NCBI GenBank assembly: GCA_019415705.1
Contig: DXYS01000071.1
Coordinates: 1 to 45,662, forward strand
Direction of reading: 5' to 3'
Length of the DNA stretch: 45,662 nt
Source of the DNA: Bacteroidales bacterium
GTDB lineage: Bacteria; Bacteroidota; Bacteroidia; Bacteroidales; Muribaculaceae
Position numbers and translations under genes: made by a program. The notes beneath the pieces are model-generated. The model was given only the letters and a program-made list of their open reading frames with translations, made no database searches and was not told the origin of the DNA. This document shows, one piece after another, positions 1-9,265 of the stretch; position 1 is the first letter of the stretch; every line of letters starts with the position of its first letter.

Positions 1-312
1 CCTGTCAAGTGGCCCGATATCTCCGGTGCAAAACTTATTGTCGAGACCGCGCTAAGCAATTATCGTATCGAGCCGAGTCAGGGCACACACTTCTTCCATA
101 ATCTTACGTCGTTCGGCGTCGGCTATTTCACGGTCAATCCTTTCGGCGGCGAAGGTATATTCGACGAGACTTTTCTCAACAGTTTCGAGCCTGCCGAGGA
201 GACTGCCCATCTGCGGGTCGTCAGGTTTGACCGGCCGTTGAGAGTCGCCATAGACGGACGCAAGGGAGCCGGAGTCGTTTTTAAACCTGACGAACAATCC
301 CGAGTCCAATAA
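1..312 (+). CDS. PEP/pyruvate-binding-domain protein (PEP synthase-like), C-terminal end only
   Basis: The reading frame is open from the first base and ends with TAA at 310-312, giving the last 103 residues of a protein cut by the window edge. The segment contains GTHFFHNLTSFGVGYFTVNP, which I recognise from the C-terminus of the large PEP/pyruvate-binding-domain proteins of Bacteroidales, often annotated as phosphoenolpyruvate synthase or pyruvate phosphate dikinase. The nucleotide-binding and phosphohistidine parts would lie outside the window, so activity cannot be judged. It is 31 bases upstream of the next gene on the same strand and may share its transcript. Family placement rests on remembered similarity of this tail. 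Confidence 0.65.
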   Translation, partial: PVKWPDISGAKLIVETALSNYRIEPSQGTHFFHNLTSFGVGYFTVNPFGGEGIFDETFLNSFEPAEETAHLRVVRFDRPLRVAIDGRKGAGVVFKPDEQSRVQ

Positions 313-343
313 TTTAAGCAACAATCATCACACTAAATACGCT

Positions 344-1813
344 ATGTCATTTTTCAAAAATATAAAACGTTCGCTCGGATTCGGCGGCGAGACTGACGAC
401 GAGCTTTATGCCGACAGTCCCGACACGTTTGACAATGAGGCAGAGACAATGTCTGCCGGTCGTCGCTCAGACCATCATGGCGACGCTGCCCCGATTGAAA
501 ATCCGGAGCCTGACCCTCAGATGGTGGCGGCAATTTTTGACCATGTCATAGCTACATTTAACGAGGCTCTGCCATCGTTTATCCGCGAGAGTGTCGACCC
601 CGAGGCCCAGCGTCGCAAACTTTACGAAGGTCTCGATGCGTCTTTAAGAGAATATATCTCGGCACTTGGCGCTGACGCACGGCGTCGCAGCGAAGCGCGT
701 TTTGCAGCCGAGCAAAGCGAAATGCGCGCCGAAATGGACGGTCTCAAAGCCAAGGCCAAAGAGATAGAGCAGCAGCGTTTTGACATCAAGCAGCAGCAAC
801 TCAGCGCCGACCGTCAGAAGCGCGCTCTCAGTGACCGTGTGCATGACCTTGAGGCGAAGATTGTCGCCCTTGAGGCCGACCGCGAACAGTTGGACCTTGA
901 GAACAAAAGTCTGCTCAACAAGCTTAAGGTCGCTTCAATCCACGAGAATGACGCCGACGCCATGCGCGAGCAAATAAGCAATCTGCAGCGGCAGTTGCTC
1001 GAGCAGCGCAATGCAGCCGTGGCATCTGACACGGCTGTGCCCGATAACTCGGCTGAGCTTGCCGATGAATTAGAGGAAACAAAGGCCGAGCTCGCGGCGA
1101 CAAAGACAGCATTAGAAGAGGCAAAGGCGGCATTAGCTGAGGCAAAGGCGGCATTTGACGAGGCAAAGGCGGCATTTGACGAGGCTGTGGCCAAAGAGGC
1201 ACTCAGCCGTGAGATGGTTACAGACCTGCAGCGCCGTGCCGCCGAGGCACGCGAGGAGCTTGACCGCCGCGACAGTGAGTGCAAAGATTTGCAGGCGAGT
1301 CTCGAGGAGTCACGGGCGATGAATGATGAAGTCGTGGCCCTGTCGGAGCAAATGGATAAGATAGAGCAGGCTGTCGAGAAACGAGATAAACTTATCGAAA
1401 AACTCAAGACTGATGTGGCTGCGCTCACCGACGAGAACTCCTCGCTCCGTGCCACCATAGCCGACAACATAACAAACAGCGCCGAGACTGAGGCCGCGCT
1501 GCGTCAGCGCATAACCGAGCTCGAATCTCTGACAGTGACGCCGGTTGTGGCGTCTGAGCTTGAGACGTATGGCGAGCCTGATGGTGACGACTCTTCAAAG
1601 TCTGACCCCTGCCGGATAATGCCCAAAATCTCTGACAGTGATTTGCGCGAGATAGAGGAGAGTTTTGAAAATGCTGACTGGATGCGTTCTGATCCGCCGG
1701 CAGATGTGCCGTCAATGCGCTCGGAGGTCAAGGACAGTGACTTCGGCTATCAGGCGCCGGTGCGCAAAAACCATACACCCACCAATGACGCCCAGCTCTC
1801 ATTGTTTGATTGA
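344..1813 (+). CDS. Long coiled-coil protein of unknown function
   Basis: A 489-residue protein with no signal peptide or membrane segment. After an acidic N-terminus and a short globular stretch (about residues 55-105), residues 110 to about 400 are almost entirely heptad-rich, charged helix (long runs of E, K, A, Q, R), as expected for an extended coiled coil. Near residue 260 there is an almost perfect tandem repeat of a seven-residue unit (EAKAAFD type). The C-terminal 90 residues are acidic and low in predicted order. The N-terminus MSFFKNIKRSLGFGG is amphipathic and could touch a membrane. It precedes the S9 peptidase gene by 29 bases. I do not recognise a named family. A scaffolding or cell-envelope role is possible, but nothing in the sequence proves it. 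Confidence 0.8.
   Translation: MSFFKNIKRSLGFGGETDDELYADSPDTFDNEAETMSAGRRSDHHGDAAPIENPEPDPQMVAAIFDHVIATFNEALPSFIRESVDPEAQRRKLYEGLDASLREYISALGADARRRSEARFAAEQSEMRAEMDGLKAKAKEIEQQRFDIKQQQLSADRQKRALSDRVHDLEAKIVALEADREQLDLENKSLLNKLKVASIHENDADAMREQISNLQRQLLEQRNAAVASDTAVPDNSAELADELEETKAELAATKTALEEAKAALAEAKAAFDEAKAAFDEAVAKEALSREMVTDLQRRAAEAREELDRRDSECKDLQASLEESRAMNDEVVALSEQMDKIEQAVEKRDKLIEKLKTDVAALTDENSSLRATIADNITNSAETEAALRQRITELESLTVTPVVASELETYGEPDGDDSSKSDPCRIMPKISDSDLREIEESFENADWMRSDPPADVPSMRSEVKDSDFGYQAPVRKNHTPTNDAQLSLFD
1118..1180 (+). repeat. Three-copy 21-base tandem repeat inside the coiled-coil gene
   Basis: Three consecutive 21-base units begin with GAGGCAAAGGCGGCATT. The second and third are identical and the first differs only in its last bases. 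Each unit encodes one heptad (EAKAALA or EAKAAFD), so gain or loss of a unit lengthens the coiled coil by exactly two helical turns without shifting the frame. Confidence 0.9.
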
Positions 1814-1842
1814 ATTATGAAAATTATATTGTTTGATTATAT

Positions 1843-4050
1843 ATGAAATCTGTAAATTATATCCGCACCATAGTTCTGGCAGCCGCTGTCTCTCTGACGA
1901 ACGGGGCCGGCGTCATGGCTCAGCGCACGGCGGCCGTCTCGGCGCTCGAGCCCTATGTCTATCCCGCCAATGCGCTCAAATCTCCGTCTCAGTTTGTCTA
2001 TATGCCTGATGGACAGAGTTATCTGCTCCTGTCTGACGACCATACGGCAATCGTCAGATATGACGTGCGCTCGGGCAAGGAAATCGAGAAGTATGTCGAC
2101 CTTAAAAATACGCGCGAGACAACTCTCGATGCCATCGAGGGCTTCCGTCTCTCGGCTGATGCATCAAAGGTGCTCGTATGGCGCAACAGCGAGCCTATCT
2201 ACCGCCGCTCGTTCACAGCAGAGTATTATGTCTACGAGGTGCGTACACGTCTGCTGCGTCCGCTGTCGACGCAGCATGAGGTGCAGCGTTCGCCGATATT
2301 CTCACCTGACGCGCGTATGGTGGCTTTTGTCGCCGACAATAATATATATGTAAAGAAGCTTGACTTCAACACCGAGGTAGCTGTCACTGAGGACGGCAAG
2401 GCCAACAGCATCATAAACGGCGTATCTGACTGGACCTACGAGGAGGAGTTTGCCGTTACATGCTCGATGGCTTTCTCACCCGATAACTCGACTCTCTGCT
2501 TTGTGCGTTACGACGAGAGCCAAGTGCCGTCTTACAGCCTTACGCTCTATGAGGGTACATGCAGCCCGGAGCGCCAATATGCCCTATATCCGGGACGTTA
2601 TGACTACAAATATCCCGTGGCCGGTGCCCCCAACTCGCGTGTGTCGCTTCACAGCTATGACATCGACACCCGCAAGGTCAAGGACATCGCGCTGCCTGAC
2701 GCCGGCATCGAATATATCCCGCGTATCGACTATCAGCCCGGCGGTCAGGTGCTCGTCGTGCCGACTCTCAACCGTGACCAGAATCGCCTCGAGATTTACA
2801 GCGTCAATCCCAAATCGACTGTTGTCAAATCTATCTATGTCGAGCAGTCACAGGCTTGGATTGACCCGCAGACATATGAGAAACTCGACCTCGGCGAGCG
2901 CGAGATGGTCGTCATGTCGTCGCGCGACGGATACACTCAGCTCTATGCCTACTCCTACACCGGCTCGATGTTGCGTCAGATTACAGACGGCGAGTGTGAC
3001 GTGACCGCATGGTACGGCTCAGACGCTGCCGGCAACTCATATTATCAGCTTGCGGCTCCGACTCCGCTCGACCGCACGATTATGCGCCTCGACCGCAAGG
3101 GTGTGACCACACGAGTCAGTGCCGAGAAGGGCTGGAGCTCGGCATCGTTTTCGCCTGACCGCAGTCTGATGCTCCTCTCTTACAGCGACGCCGCGACCCC
3201 GACCTCATACACTCTCTGTCAGGCTACAGACGGCAAAAAAGTGCGCGTGGTCGAGGATAACGCCGATTTTCTGTCAAAACTGCCGTCACGATTGCCCTCA
3301 AAGGAGTTTTTCACCGTTAACAGCGACGGCTATGAACTCAACGCCTATATGATTAAGCCGATAGATTTCTCGCCCTCCAAGAAATATCCCGTGATAATGA
3401 CACAGTACAGCGGACCCGGCTCACAGAGCGTTGTAAACCGCTGGCAGCTTGACTTTGACTATTATTACGCGCAGCAGGGCTATATTATAGTATGTGTAGA
3501 CCCGCGCGGCACAGGCGGTCGCGGCCGCAAGTTCAGCGATGTGGTTTACAAACGTCTCGGTTATTACGAGACCATAGACCAGAGTAATGCTGCACGTCAC
3601 ATCGCGTCGTTGCCTTATGTCGACGCGTCGCGCATAGGCATCTACGGATGGAGCTACGGCGGATATGAGGCTCTGATGTGCGCCACCGACTCACAGACTC
3701 CGTTTGCGGCCGCCGTTGCTATTGCACCCGTGACCGACTGGCGCTATTATGACACGGTCTATGCCGAGCGCTATATGCTGACCCCGGCCCAGAACGAGGA
3801 GGGCTACAACGCATCGGCTCCTTTGCTGCGCGCTCACCGTCTCGGGTGTCCGCTGCTTATGATGTACGGTACAGCCGACGACAATGTTCATCCGGCAAAT
3901 ACCCTTGAGTTTGTCTCGCGTCTGCAGAGCGCCGGTTTGATTTGCGACATGTTTGTGTTCCCCAACATGAACCATTCGATTAACGGATGCAACGCCCGAC
4001 GTGTCGTATATGCTAAAATGCTCGATTTCTTTGACCGTAATCTCAAGTAA
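1843..4050 (+). CDS. Secreted S9 family prolyl peptidase (DPP-IV-like)
   Basis: A 735-residue serine peptidase of the prolyl oligopeptidase family (S9, dipeptidyl peptidase IV branch), which removes dipeptides from peptides after proline or alanine. An N-terminal hydrophobic segment (residues 8-25) ends in VMAQ, a typical signal peptide, so export to the periplasm is expected. Residues 30 to about 480 form the DPP-IV beta-propeller, with the motif DWTYEEEF matching the conserved Glu-Glu region that binds the substrate amino terminus. The C-terminal alpha/beta hydrolase domain has the nucleophile Ser604 in GWSYGGY, Asp679 in GTADDNVH and His711 in NMNHS, so the triad is complete. Length is normal for the family. 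The next gene starts 6 bases downstream. It probably provides dipeptides for uptake, as in other gut Bacteroidales. Confidence 0.95.
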   Translation: MKSVNYIRTIVLAAAVSLTNGAGVMAQRTAAVSALEPYVYPANALKSPSQFVYMPDGQSYLLLSDDHTAIVRYDVRSGKEIEKYVDLKNTRETTLDAIEGFRLSADASKVLVWRNSEPIYRRSFTAEYYVYEVRTRLLRPLSTQHEVQRSPIFSPDARMVAFVADNNIYVKKLDFNTEVAVTEDGKANSIINGVSDWTYEEEFAVTCSMAFSPDNSTLCFVRYDESQVPSYSLTLYEGTCSPERQYALYPGRYDYKYPVAGAPNSRVSLHSYDIDTRKVKDIALPDAGIEYIPRIDYQPGGQVLVVPTLNRDQNRLEIYSVNPKSTVVKSIYVEQSQAWIDPQTYEKLDLGEREMVVMSSRDGYTQLYAYSYTGSMLRQITDGECDVTAWYGSDAAGNSYYQLAAPTPLDRTIMRLDRKGVTTRVSAEKGWSSASFSPDRSLMLLSYSDAATPTSYTLCQATDGKKVRVVEDNADFLSKLPSRLPSKEFFTVNSDGYELNAYMIKPIDFSPSKKYPVIMTQYSGPGSQSVVNRWQLDFDYYYAQQGYIIVCVDPRGTGGRGRKFSDVVYKRLGYYETIDQSNAARHIASLPYVDASRIGIYGWSYGGYEALMCATDSQTPFAAAVAIAPVTDWRYYDTVYAERYMLTPAQNEEGYNASAPLLRAHRLGCPLLMMYGTADDNVHPANTLEFVSRLQSAGLICDMFVFPNMNHSINGCNARRVVYAKMLDFFDRNLK

Positions 4051-4056
4051 AAAGAT

Positions 4057-5358
4057 ATGTCACATAATTATACAGTATCTACGGCGACTGTGAGAGCACT
4101 TTGGAACAACTGGGCTCTCGCTTTCGGAGCGATATCCGTTGTGATGCTGGCACCCCTTATTATTTCCAAGAACTGGCTTCCGCTGCTGCTTTATGCCGAG
4201 GCATACGTGCTCAGCCTGAAACTCAAAGCATCGTTTGACACAAAGAAGCGTCAGACAGTATGTAATCTGATACTGCGTGTGGCGATGCTGATAATATTCT
4301 GGTCGGCTACGGTGATGCTGGCAATCAATCTGCTGCAGGCCGAATGGTTTTTCGGACGTATGATGGTCTGGGAGCCTTTCAATCCCGAGCATCCCTATAT
4401 CTGTTCGCTTATTGTCTTTCCGACTGCGCTCATCGTCTGCGGCTATACGCTGCTGATGGGCCATAACCTTAAGTTCTGTCAGAATTGTCAGGCTCGTTAC
4501 GGCTATTATCCCGGCGACGGTATCATCGCGACATTATATTATCGCGAGTCGCGCAATCAGGTCAAGCTGATGCTCTGGCTTTCGCTGGCTCTGACCATGA
4601 TAGACTGGGCGTATTATTATTTCTTTTACATCAATGTAAACTATAACACGCCCGACCGTTTTTATTTCACGTTTATGCCGGCGGCAATCTATCTTTTCTC
4701 TCTTGTCTATATGGGTGTCAGATATATGAACATGGCCGACCGCATATCAGAGCACGCGACACATCCCGATGCGCCCAAGCCGATGATGACGATGGTCAGA
4801 TTCCTTATCTTTTCGGGTGATTCAGTCTTTTTGGCGCCTAACACAGACGAGCTCCTCGACACTCCGGCGCGTATCAATATACCGCGTCGCGAGAGTCTTG
4901 AATTGGAGCAGGCACGTACAGATTTCGAGCGTATAGCCGAAATAAAGGACTTTGAGATAAAGTTTATGTATTCCAACGAGGGCTATGTCAACGGAGCGAA
5001 TGTCCTGCATTATGCTGTTTTCTTAAATGAAGAAACTCTGCAGATGCCGCTTATCGGCGTATGGCTCAGGATAGATGAGATTGACCGTATATTGCGCAGC
5101 GGAGGTCTTGCACCTATGCTGCTCAATGAAATTTACCGCATCTATAATGTCACGATGGCATGGAAGACTTATGACCGTGACGGACGCCGCATATATCCGA
5201 TAAAGAACTATCATCCGACTTTCCGTCTGCGCGACCTCCGTCACTGGGATGTGGACTATAATGACCTGCACTGGCTGAAGGTGGTCACAAACAACGAAGA
5301 CCGCCCCTTCTATCGTCTTCGCCGTTTCTGGCGCAAACTTTTCAGAAATGCGCCCTGA
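4057..5358 (+). CDS. Polytopic membrane protein of unknown function
   Basis: A 433-residue protein with about five or six hydrophobic helices in its first half (roughly residues 19-36, 40-55, 71-92, 114-135, 172-193 and 204-222) and a soluble C-terminal half of about 210 residues. One loop carries a paired-cysteine motif (CQNCQARYGYYPGDG, near residue 145) that could bind a metal, although only one pair is seen. The C-terminus is basic and aromatic-rich (FYRLRRFWRKLF). It lies 6 bases after the S9 peptidase gene and 5 bases before miaA, so it is very probably co-transcribed with both. I do not recognise the family; it may be a Bacteroidales-restricted conserved protein. Confidence 0.85.
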   Translation: MSHNYTVSTATVRALWNNWALAFGAISVVMLAPLIISKNWLPLLLYAEAYVLSLKLKASFDTKKRQTVCNLILRVAMLIIFWSATVMLAINLLQAEWFFGRMMVWEPFNPEHPYICSLIVFPTALIVCGYTLLMGHNLKFCQNCQARYGYYPGDGIIATLYYRESRNQVKLMLWLSLALTMIDWAYYYFFYINVNYNTPDRFYFTFMPAAIYLFSLVYMGVRYMNMADRISEHATHPDAPKPMMTMVRFLIFSGDSVFLAPNTDELLDTPARINIPRRESLELEQARTDFERIAEIKDFEIKFMYSNEGYVNGANVLHYAVFLNEETLQMPLIGVWLRIDEIDRILRSGGLAPMLLNEIYRIYNVTMAWKTYDRDGRRIYPIKNYHPTFRLRDLRHWDVDYNDLHWLKVVTNNEDRPFYRLRRFWRKLFRNAP

Positions 5359-5363
5359 CCGTA

Positions 5364-6284
5364 ATGACTAAGCTTTTAGTAATAACGGGTCCCACCGCTT
5401 CGGGCAAGACTTCACGTGCTGTCGATGTGGCGCGCCGTCTTGACGGAGAAATCATCAGCGCGGATTCACGCCAGATTTATCGCGGGATGGATCTCGGCAC
5501 AGGCAAGGACCTCGCTGACTATGGCTCCGTTCCGTATCATCTGATAGATATCGCGCCTGCCGGTTACCGTTATAATCTATATGAATACCTGCGTGATTTT
5601 GCAACGGCGCATGACAGTATTGTGTCACGCGGACGGCAGCCGATATTATGCGGAGGTACCGGACTTTATGTCGAGTCTGTCCTCAAGGGGCTGAAACTGC
5701 CCGAGGTCCCGGCTAATGCCGGTTTGCGCTGCAGTCTCGAAGGCAAAACGCTCGCCGAGCTGACCGACATGCTCTCGGCGATGAAAACGCTCCATAACAC
5801 CACTGATGTCGACAGTTGCAAACGAGCCATACGTGCCATCGAGATAGCCACATATTACGACGAACATCCCGATGCGGCGCTTGCTTCGGAGCCGCATCCG
5901 CTGGCAAATGTACTGACTGTCGGTATTGACATACCCCGTGACGTCCGGCGCCGTTTAATCAGCGAACGTCTCGACCGGCGTCTCGACGAGGGCATGGTCG
6001 ACGAGGTGCGCCGTCTGATAGACGGCGGTATCTCGCCTGAAGATTTGGTCTATTACGGGCTTGAATATAAGTTTCTGACTCTCTATGTCATCGGGGAGCT
6101 AAGTTATGATGAAATGCGCCGTCAGTTAGAGATTGCCATACACCAGTTTGCAAAGCGTCAGATGACATGGTTCAGAGGCATGGAGCGTCGCGGACTGCAT
6201 ATAGAGTGGCTTCCTTACGACATGGATCGGGAGGAATTTGTCGAACGTGTCGTTGATTTGTTATCCGCAGTCGGTGATGAGTAG
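5364..6284 (+). CDS. miaA: tRNA dimethylallyltransferase MiaA
   Basis: A 306-residue enzyme that transfers the dimethylallyl group from DMAPP to N6 of A37 in tRNAs reading codons that start with U, the first step of ms2i6A formation. The P-loop GPTASGKT is at residues 8-15. It is followed by the conserved ISADSRQIYRGMDLGTGK segment, which holds the catalytic Asp and the dimethylallyl-binding site, and by CGGTGLY near residue 94. The RQMTWFRG motif near residue 265 is also typical. Length is standard for bacterial MiaA. The stop codon overlaps the start of the next gene (ATGAGTAG), indicating translational coupling. The substrate DMAPP depends on the isoprenoid pathway, whose first enzyme (dxs) lies at 10597-12549. 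Confidence 0.97.
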   Translation: MTKLLVITGPTASGKTSRAVDVARRLDGEIISADSRQIYRGMDLGTGKDLADYGSVPYHLIDIAPAGYRYNLYEYLRDFATAHDSIVSRGRQPILCGGTGLYVESVLKGLKLPEVPANAGLRCSLEGKTLAELTDMLSAMKTLHNTTDVDSCKRAIRAIEIATYYDEHPDAALASEPHPLANVLTVGIDIPRDVRRRLISERLDRRLDEGMVDEVRRLIDGGISPEDLVYYGLEYKFLTLYVIGELSYDEMRRQLEIAIHQFAKRQMTWFRGMERRGLHIEWLPYDMDREEFVERVVDLLSAVGDE

Positions 6285-7203
6285 GACGGGACTGATATTG
6301 TTACTTTTTGCATTTGTCTTCTGTCAGCCTGAAGTATTAAGTCAGACATGCGACAGCGGAGCCGCTCTTGCGACAGACACCGTCATAGTCAGGTCTGTAG
6401 CTGAGGGCATGCGTGCCGCCCGCATCCATCTGCGTGCCGGGCTTCCCGCATCGGGCGACTTTGAGTGGGGACTTATACTCAAAGACACTGAGGGGAGCAG
6501 CCGTCGCATTGTCATCAGCGGCAATACCGACGATTTGCATGACGGTGACTACCCGGCTGCGGTTTTCTTTACAGACAGTGTCGCGCATGTGATAAAACGC
6601 AGAGTGTCGCAGGCCGCGGCAGCCGATGAGTTTTCGCTGCGTATCACCGGGCGTTACGGTGAGTTCGGAAGTAAATATTCTGATTACGACTTTGAAATCG
6701 GTGATGAGGATATCATCAATGTGAGTGCGTTTCTGAGCCGCGGCATGCGCCTGCGTCGGTTTGATGTGGTGACCGAACGTATAGACCGGCCCGAAATATG
6801 CAGTCTGTTTGACAGTCAGGAGGGTCTGAATGAATATTTTGCCGTTACAAAAGATTCGCGGGAAGGTTTCTGGACTTATCTTGACCGCAATCTTGATTAT
6901 AAAGACTGTACGCTTGGCGGACGTTATCGTTTGGCATGTGTAAGCGATGGTGACGGAGGCTACCTGCTCTTATATATTAGCGGCGCTGAGCGCGGGGCGC
7001 GTATCTGGACCCCGATGATGATAAAGGGGCGTCTGCGTCCGACTGCTTTTGCCGGGCATTATGACCTGATATGGACGGATGCTTTCGGCCACACGGAGTC
7101 CGGGGCGGAGTCAAACGCTTCATTCGCTCCGGATAACAGTCTGCTTACGCTTGACTTCCCGCTTTACGGACGTTCGCAACTGCGTTTCGCCAAGAGTAAG
7201 TAA
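6277..7203 (+). CDS. Exported protein of unknown function
   Basis: A 308-residue protein. The open frame extends upstream to 6238, but the ATG at 6277 is the better start: it overlaps the miaA stop by 8 bases and immediately gives a good signal peptide (LILLLFAFVFCQP, cleavage probably near LSQ). The mature protein is rich in beta-strand-like patterns and charged residues, with no motif that I recognise. A stretch near residues 45-75 (RAGLPASGDFEWGLILKD) and the repeated Asp/Glu-rich turns fit an all-beta periplasmic or outer-membrane-associated protein. It ends 7 bases from the convergent PepSY-like gene. Function is unknown. Confidence 0.8.
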   Translation: MSRTGLILLLFAFVFCQPEVLSQTCDSGAALATDTVIVRSVAEGMRAARIHLRAGLPASGDFEWGLILKDTEGSSRRIVISGNTDDLHDGDYPAAVFFTDSVAHVIKRRVSQAAAADEFSLRITGRYGEFGSKYSDYDFEIGDEDIINVSAFLSRGMRLRRFDVVTERIDRPEICSLFDSQEGLNEYFAVTKDSREGFWTYLDRNLDYKDCTLGGRYRLACVSDGDGGYLLLYISGAERGARIWTPMMIKGRLRPTAFAGHYDLIWTDAFGHTESGAESNASFAPDNSLLTLDFPLYGRSQLRFAKSK

Positions 7204-7210
7204 ACGGAGT

Positions 7211-7660
7211 TTACTTCGACTTTCCCGAGTCTGATACCGTAAACTGTGACGAGTTGGCGTCATAGTTGACTGTCGCGTCAAGCAGCATCAGTGTGTAATA
7301 GCCGCGGGTGCGTTCCATGCTGAAAACGTCATTGAGATTGGACGTTTCCTCGAGATATTTATATAGCTGCGGTGGCAGTTGGTCAAAGAGCAATACCTGA
7401 GGCAAAGGCATGCCGTAGCCGTTGACAGACTGCCATGAATAGTCTTTGTCGAATGTCATGCCGGGGCCGTTTTTGAGGCGGATATGCCAGCCCGTCGGTG
7501 TTTCGGTGCAGCTCTCTGCCTGCGAGAAGGGGAAGTACTGGTTGATGAACTCGGTGATTTCCTTGGGTATCGAATTCCATACATCGTCATTATCACTGCA
7601 TGACGGCAGCAGGAACCCGACACTCAGAAACAATATTATTATGCGTGCAATATGTTTCAT
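7211..7660 (-). CDS. PepSY-like (BLIP-type) lipoprotein
   Basis: A 149-residue protein with a lipoprotein signal peptide (FLPSCSDNDD; the lipid-bearing Cys is at residue 21). The acidic residues right after the cysteine match the surface-export signal of Bacteroidetes lipoproteins, so the protein probably faces outward. The mature part has one PepSY-like repeat: IPKEITEFINQYFP, then a GWHIRLKNG-type strand and DKDYSWQSV. Many Bacteroidales relatives carry two tandem copies; here there is one, followed by a divergent tail. Members are small beta-lactamase-inhibitor-like folds without known catalytic residues. It is the last gene of this minus-strand block, 102 bases after trkH. Function is not established. 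Confidence 0.75.
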   Translation of the reverse strand: MKHIARIIILFLSVGFLLPSCSDNDDVWNSIPKEITEFINQYFPFSQAESCTETPTGWHIRLKNGPGMTFDKDYSWQSVNGYGMPLPQVLLFDQLPPQLYKYLEETSNLNDVFSMERTRGYYTLMLLDATVNYDANSSQFTVSDSGKSK

Positions 7661-7679
7661 AGATTCAGTGAGTGTTTAC

Positions 7680-7698
7680 AGGCCTTATTTCAAGGCCT
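7680..7698. terminator. Hairpin between trkH and the PepSY-like gene
   Basis: AGGCCTT, a five-base loop and AAGGCCT form a perfect seven-pair stem in the 102-base gap downstream of trkH. There is no clear run of T on either strand, so it may stabilise the trkH transcript end or be a weak terminator rather than a classic intrinsic one. Confidence 0.35.
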
Positions 7699-7762
7699 AC
7701 TGTTAATCGATGTTATAAAAATAGAACGAGGTTAACAGCCGCTTTGTTTGGCTTTCGGACGA

Positions 7763-9238
7763 TTATTTTCGCCAAAAAGCGCGGGTAAAAAGCAGCAGCA
7801 CGGTGAATACCTCGAGACGTCCGGTGAGCATAAGCAGCGACAGCACCCATTTCGCCGCATCCGGAACGATTTCAAAGCTGCTTCCGTAGCCGGTCATACC
7901 GGCGCCGAGTCCGATATTTGACATGCAGGACAGGACGGAGAAAAATGAGTCGACAAGCGGCATGCCGAGAGCCGTCAGCACAAGTCCACCTATGAAAATA
8001 AGAGCTACGTAGATGCAAAGAAAGGCGATGACTTTGTTAACCAATTCGGGGCTTACGACCTTGCCGTTGATGCGCACCGGCAGAATTGAGTGAGGGTAGA
8101 GACTGCGATATATTTCGTTGCGGCAGTTCTTGACCAAATACAGCAGACGGTCGATTTTGGTTCCGCCGGCGGTCGAGCCGGCACATGCTCCGAAAAACAT
8201 CATGAAGAACATCAGGGCTATGACAAACGGGCCCCAGCTTTCATAATTTGTGGCCGAGAATCCGGTTGATGTCATCGTCGAAATTATCTGGAATAGAGGA
8301 TTGATTGTAAGATCTTGCCAGCTGTGGACCTCGTTACGCGATATGATGCAGATGACGAAGACAAAGAAGAAAAAGGCAATCAGCATTATGTAAGTGCGGA
8401 GCACGTCGTTGCGTCTGAGTTCTTTCCAGTTACCGCATAAAGCGCGGTACATCAGAGCGAAACTTACGCCTCCCAAAAACATGAATACAGTGATTACAAT
8501 TTTTATATAGACCGAGTCATAGGCGGCAATCGAATTGCCCTTGGTCGAGAAACCTCCGGTCGAGATTGTGCCGAATGAATGGCAGATTGCTTCAAAGAAA
8601 TCCATCGGTCCGGCCCACAAGAGCATGACGAGGATAAATGTCAGGCCGATATAAAGATACCATAGCGCTTTGGCGGTCTGAGATATACGCGGACGTATCT
8701 TGTCGTGGGTTATGCCGGTTACTTCGGCGTTAAACATCTGCAGGCCGCCCGAATGGTTGAACATCGGAAAAACTGCCAGAGTGAACAGTATAATGCCCAT
8801 GCCGCCTATCCATTGCATCATTGCTCTCCACAACTGGACACCATGGCTCATCTCGTTTATGGATTCGAAGGTCGATGCTCCGGTTGTCGTGAAACCAGAC
8901 ATGGCTTCGAAAAACGAATCACTGACGCTCATCGGAGTCGTACAGAATATGAACGGCAGCATACCGAAAATCGAGTAAAAGACCCACACCATAGATGTCA
9001 GCAGGAAGCTGTCGCGTTTGCCCATGTGGCTGACACGCGGCCGAGAGAAGACCGAAAGCATGACGCCGGCGAGAAAGGTGCCTGCTGCCGTAAGCCCGAA
9101 TGACCAGACGTCGGCTTCATCATATATTAAGCAGGTCAGGGTGGGGAAAAGCATGAAAACGGCTTCGATAGCCAACAGTAGGCCGATGATGCGCATCAGC
9201 ATGCGTATATTGACTAAGGGTTTTTCTGCCGGTTTCAT
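7763..9238 (-). CDS. trkH: Potassium uptake channel subunit TrkH
   Basis: A 491-residue integral membrane protein of the TrkH/KtrB superfamily, which carries K+ across the inner membrane together with the cytoplasmic gating protein TrkA. The chain has four pseudo-repeated M1-P-M2 units. Filter-like segments are visible as SGFTTTGAST, FGTISTGGFST, TMTSTGFSA and CMSNIGLGAGMTG, each with the conserved glycine that lines the pore. Length and topology are standard. It begins 27 bases after the trkA stop and is the last gene of the dxs-trkA-trkH transcript. The TrkA partner next door makes the assignment firm. Confidence 0.95.
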   Translation of the reverse strand: MKPAEKPLVNIRMLMRIIGLLLAIEAVFMLFPTLTCLIYDEADVWSFGLTAAGTFLAGVMLSVFSRPRVSHMGKRDSFLLTSMVWVFYSIFGMLPFIFCTTPMSVSDSFFEAMSGFTTTGASTFESINEMSHGVQLWRAMMQWIGGMGIILFTLAVFPMFNHSGGLQMFNAEVTGITHDKIRPRISQTAKALWYLYIGLTFILVMLLWAGPMDFFEAICHSFGTISTGGFSTKGNSIAAYDSVYIKIVITVFMFLGGVSFALMYRALCGNWKELRRNDVLRTYIMLIAFFFFVFVICIISRNEVHSWQDLTINPLFQIISTMTSTGFSATNYESWGPFVIALMFFMMFFGACAGSTAGGTKIDRLLYLVKNCRNEIYRSLYPHSILPVRINGKVVSPELVNKVIAFLCIYVALIFIGGLVLTALGMPLVDSFFSVLSCMSNIGLGAGMTGYGSSFEIVPDAAKWVLSLLMLTGRLEVFTVLLLFTRAFWRK

Positions 9239-9265
9239 TATGCCTTATATTTAAATGCCAAATTA

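Noticed and set aside
814..1470. A Ser-rich 218-codon minus-strand frame
   Set aside because: It mirrors the coiled-coil gene; the serine and alanine runs are just the reverse of its Glu/Ala codons.
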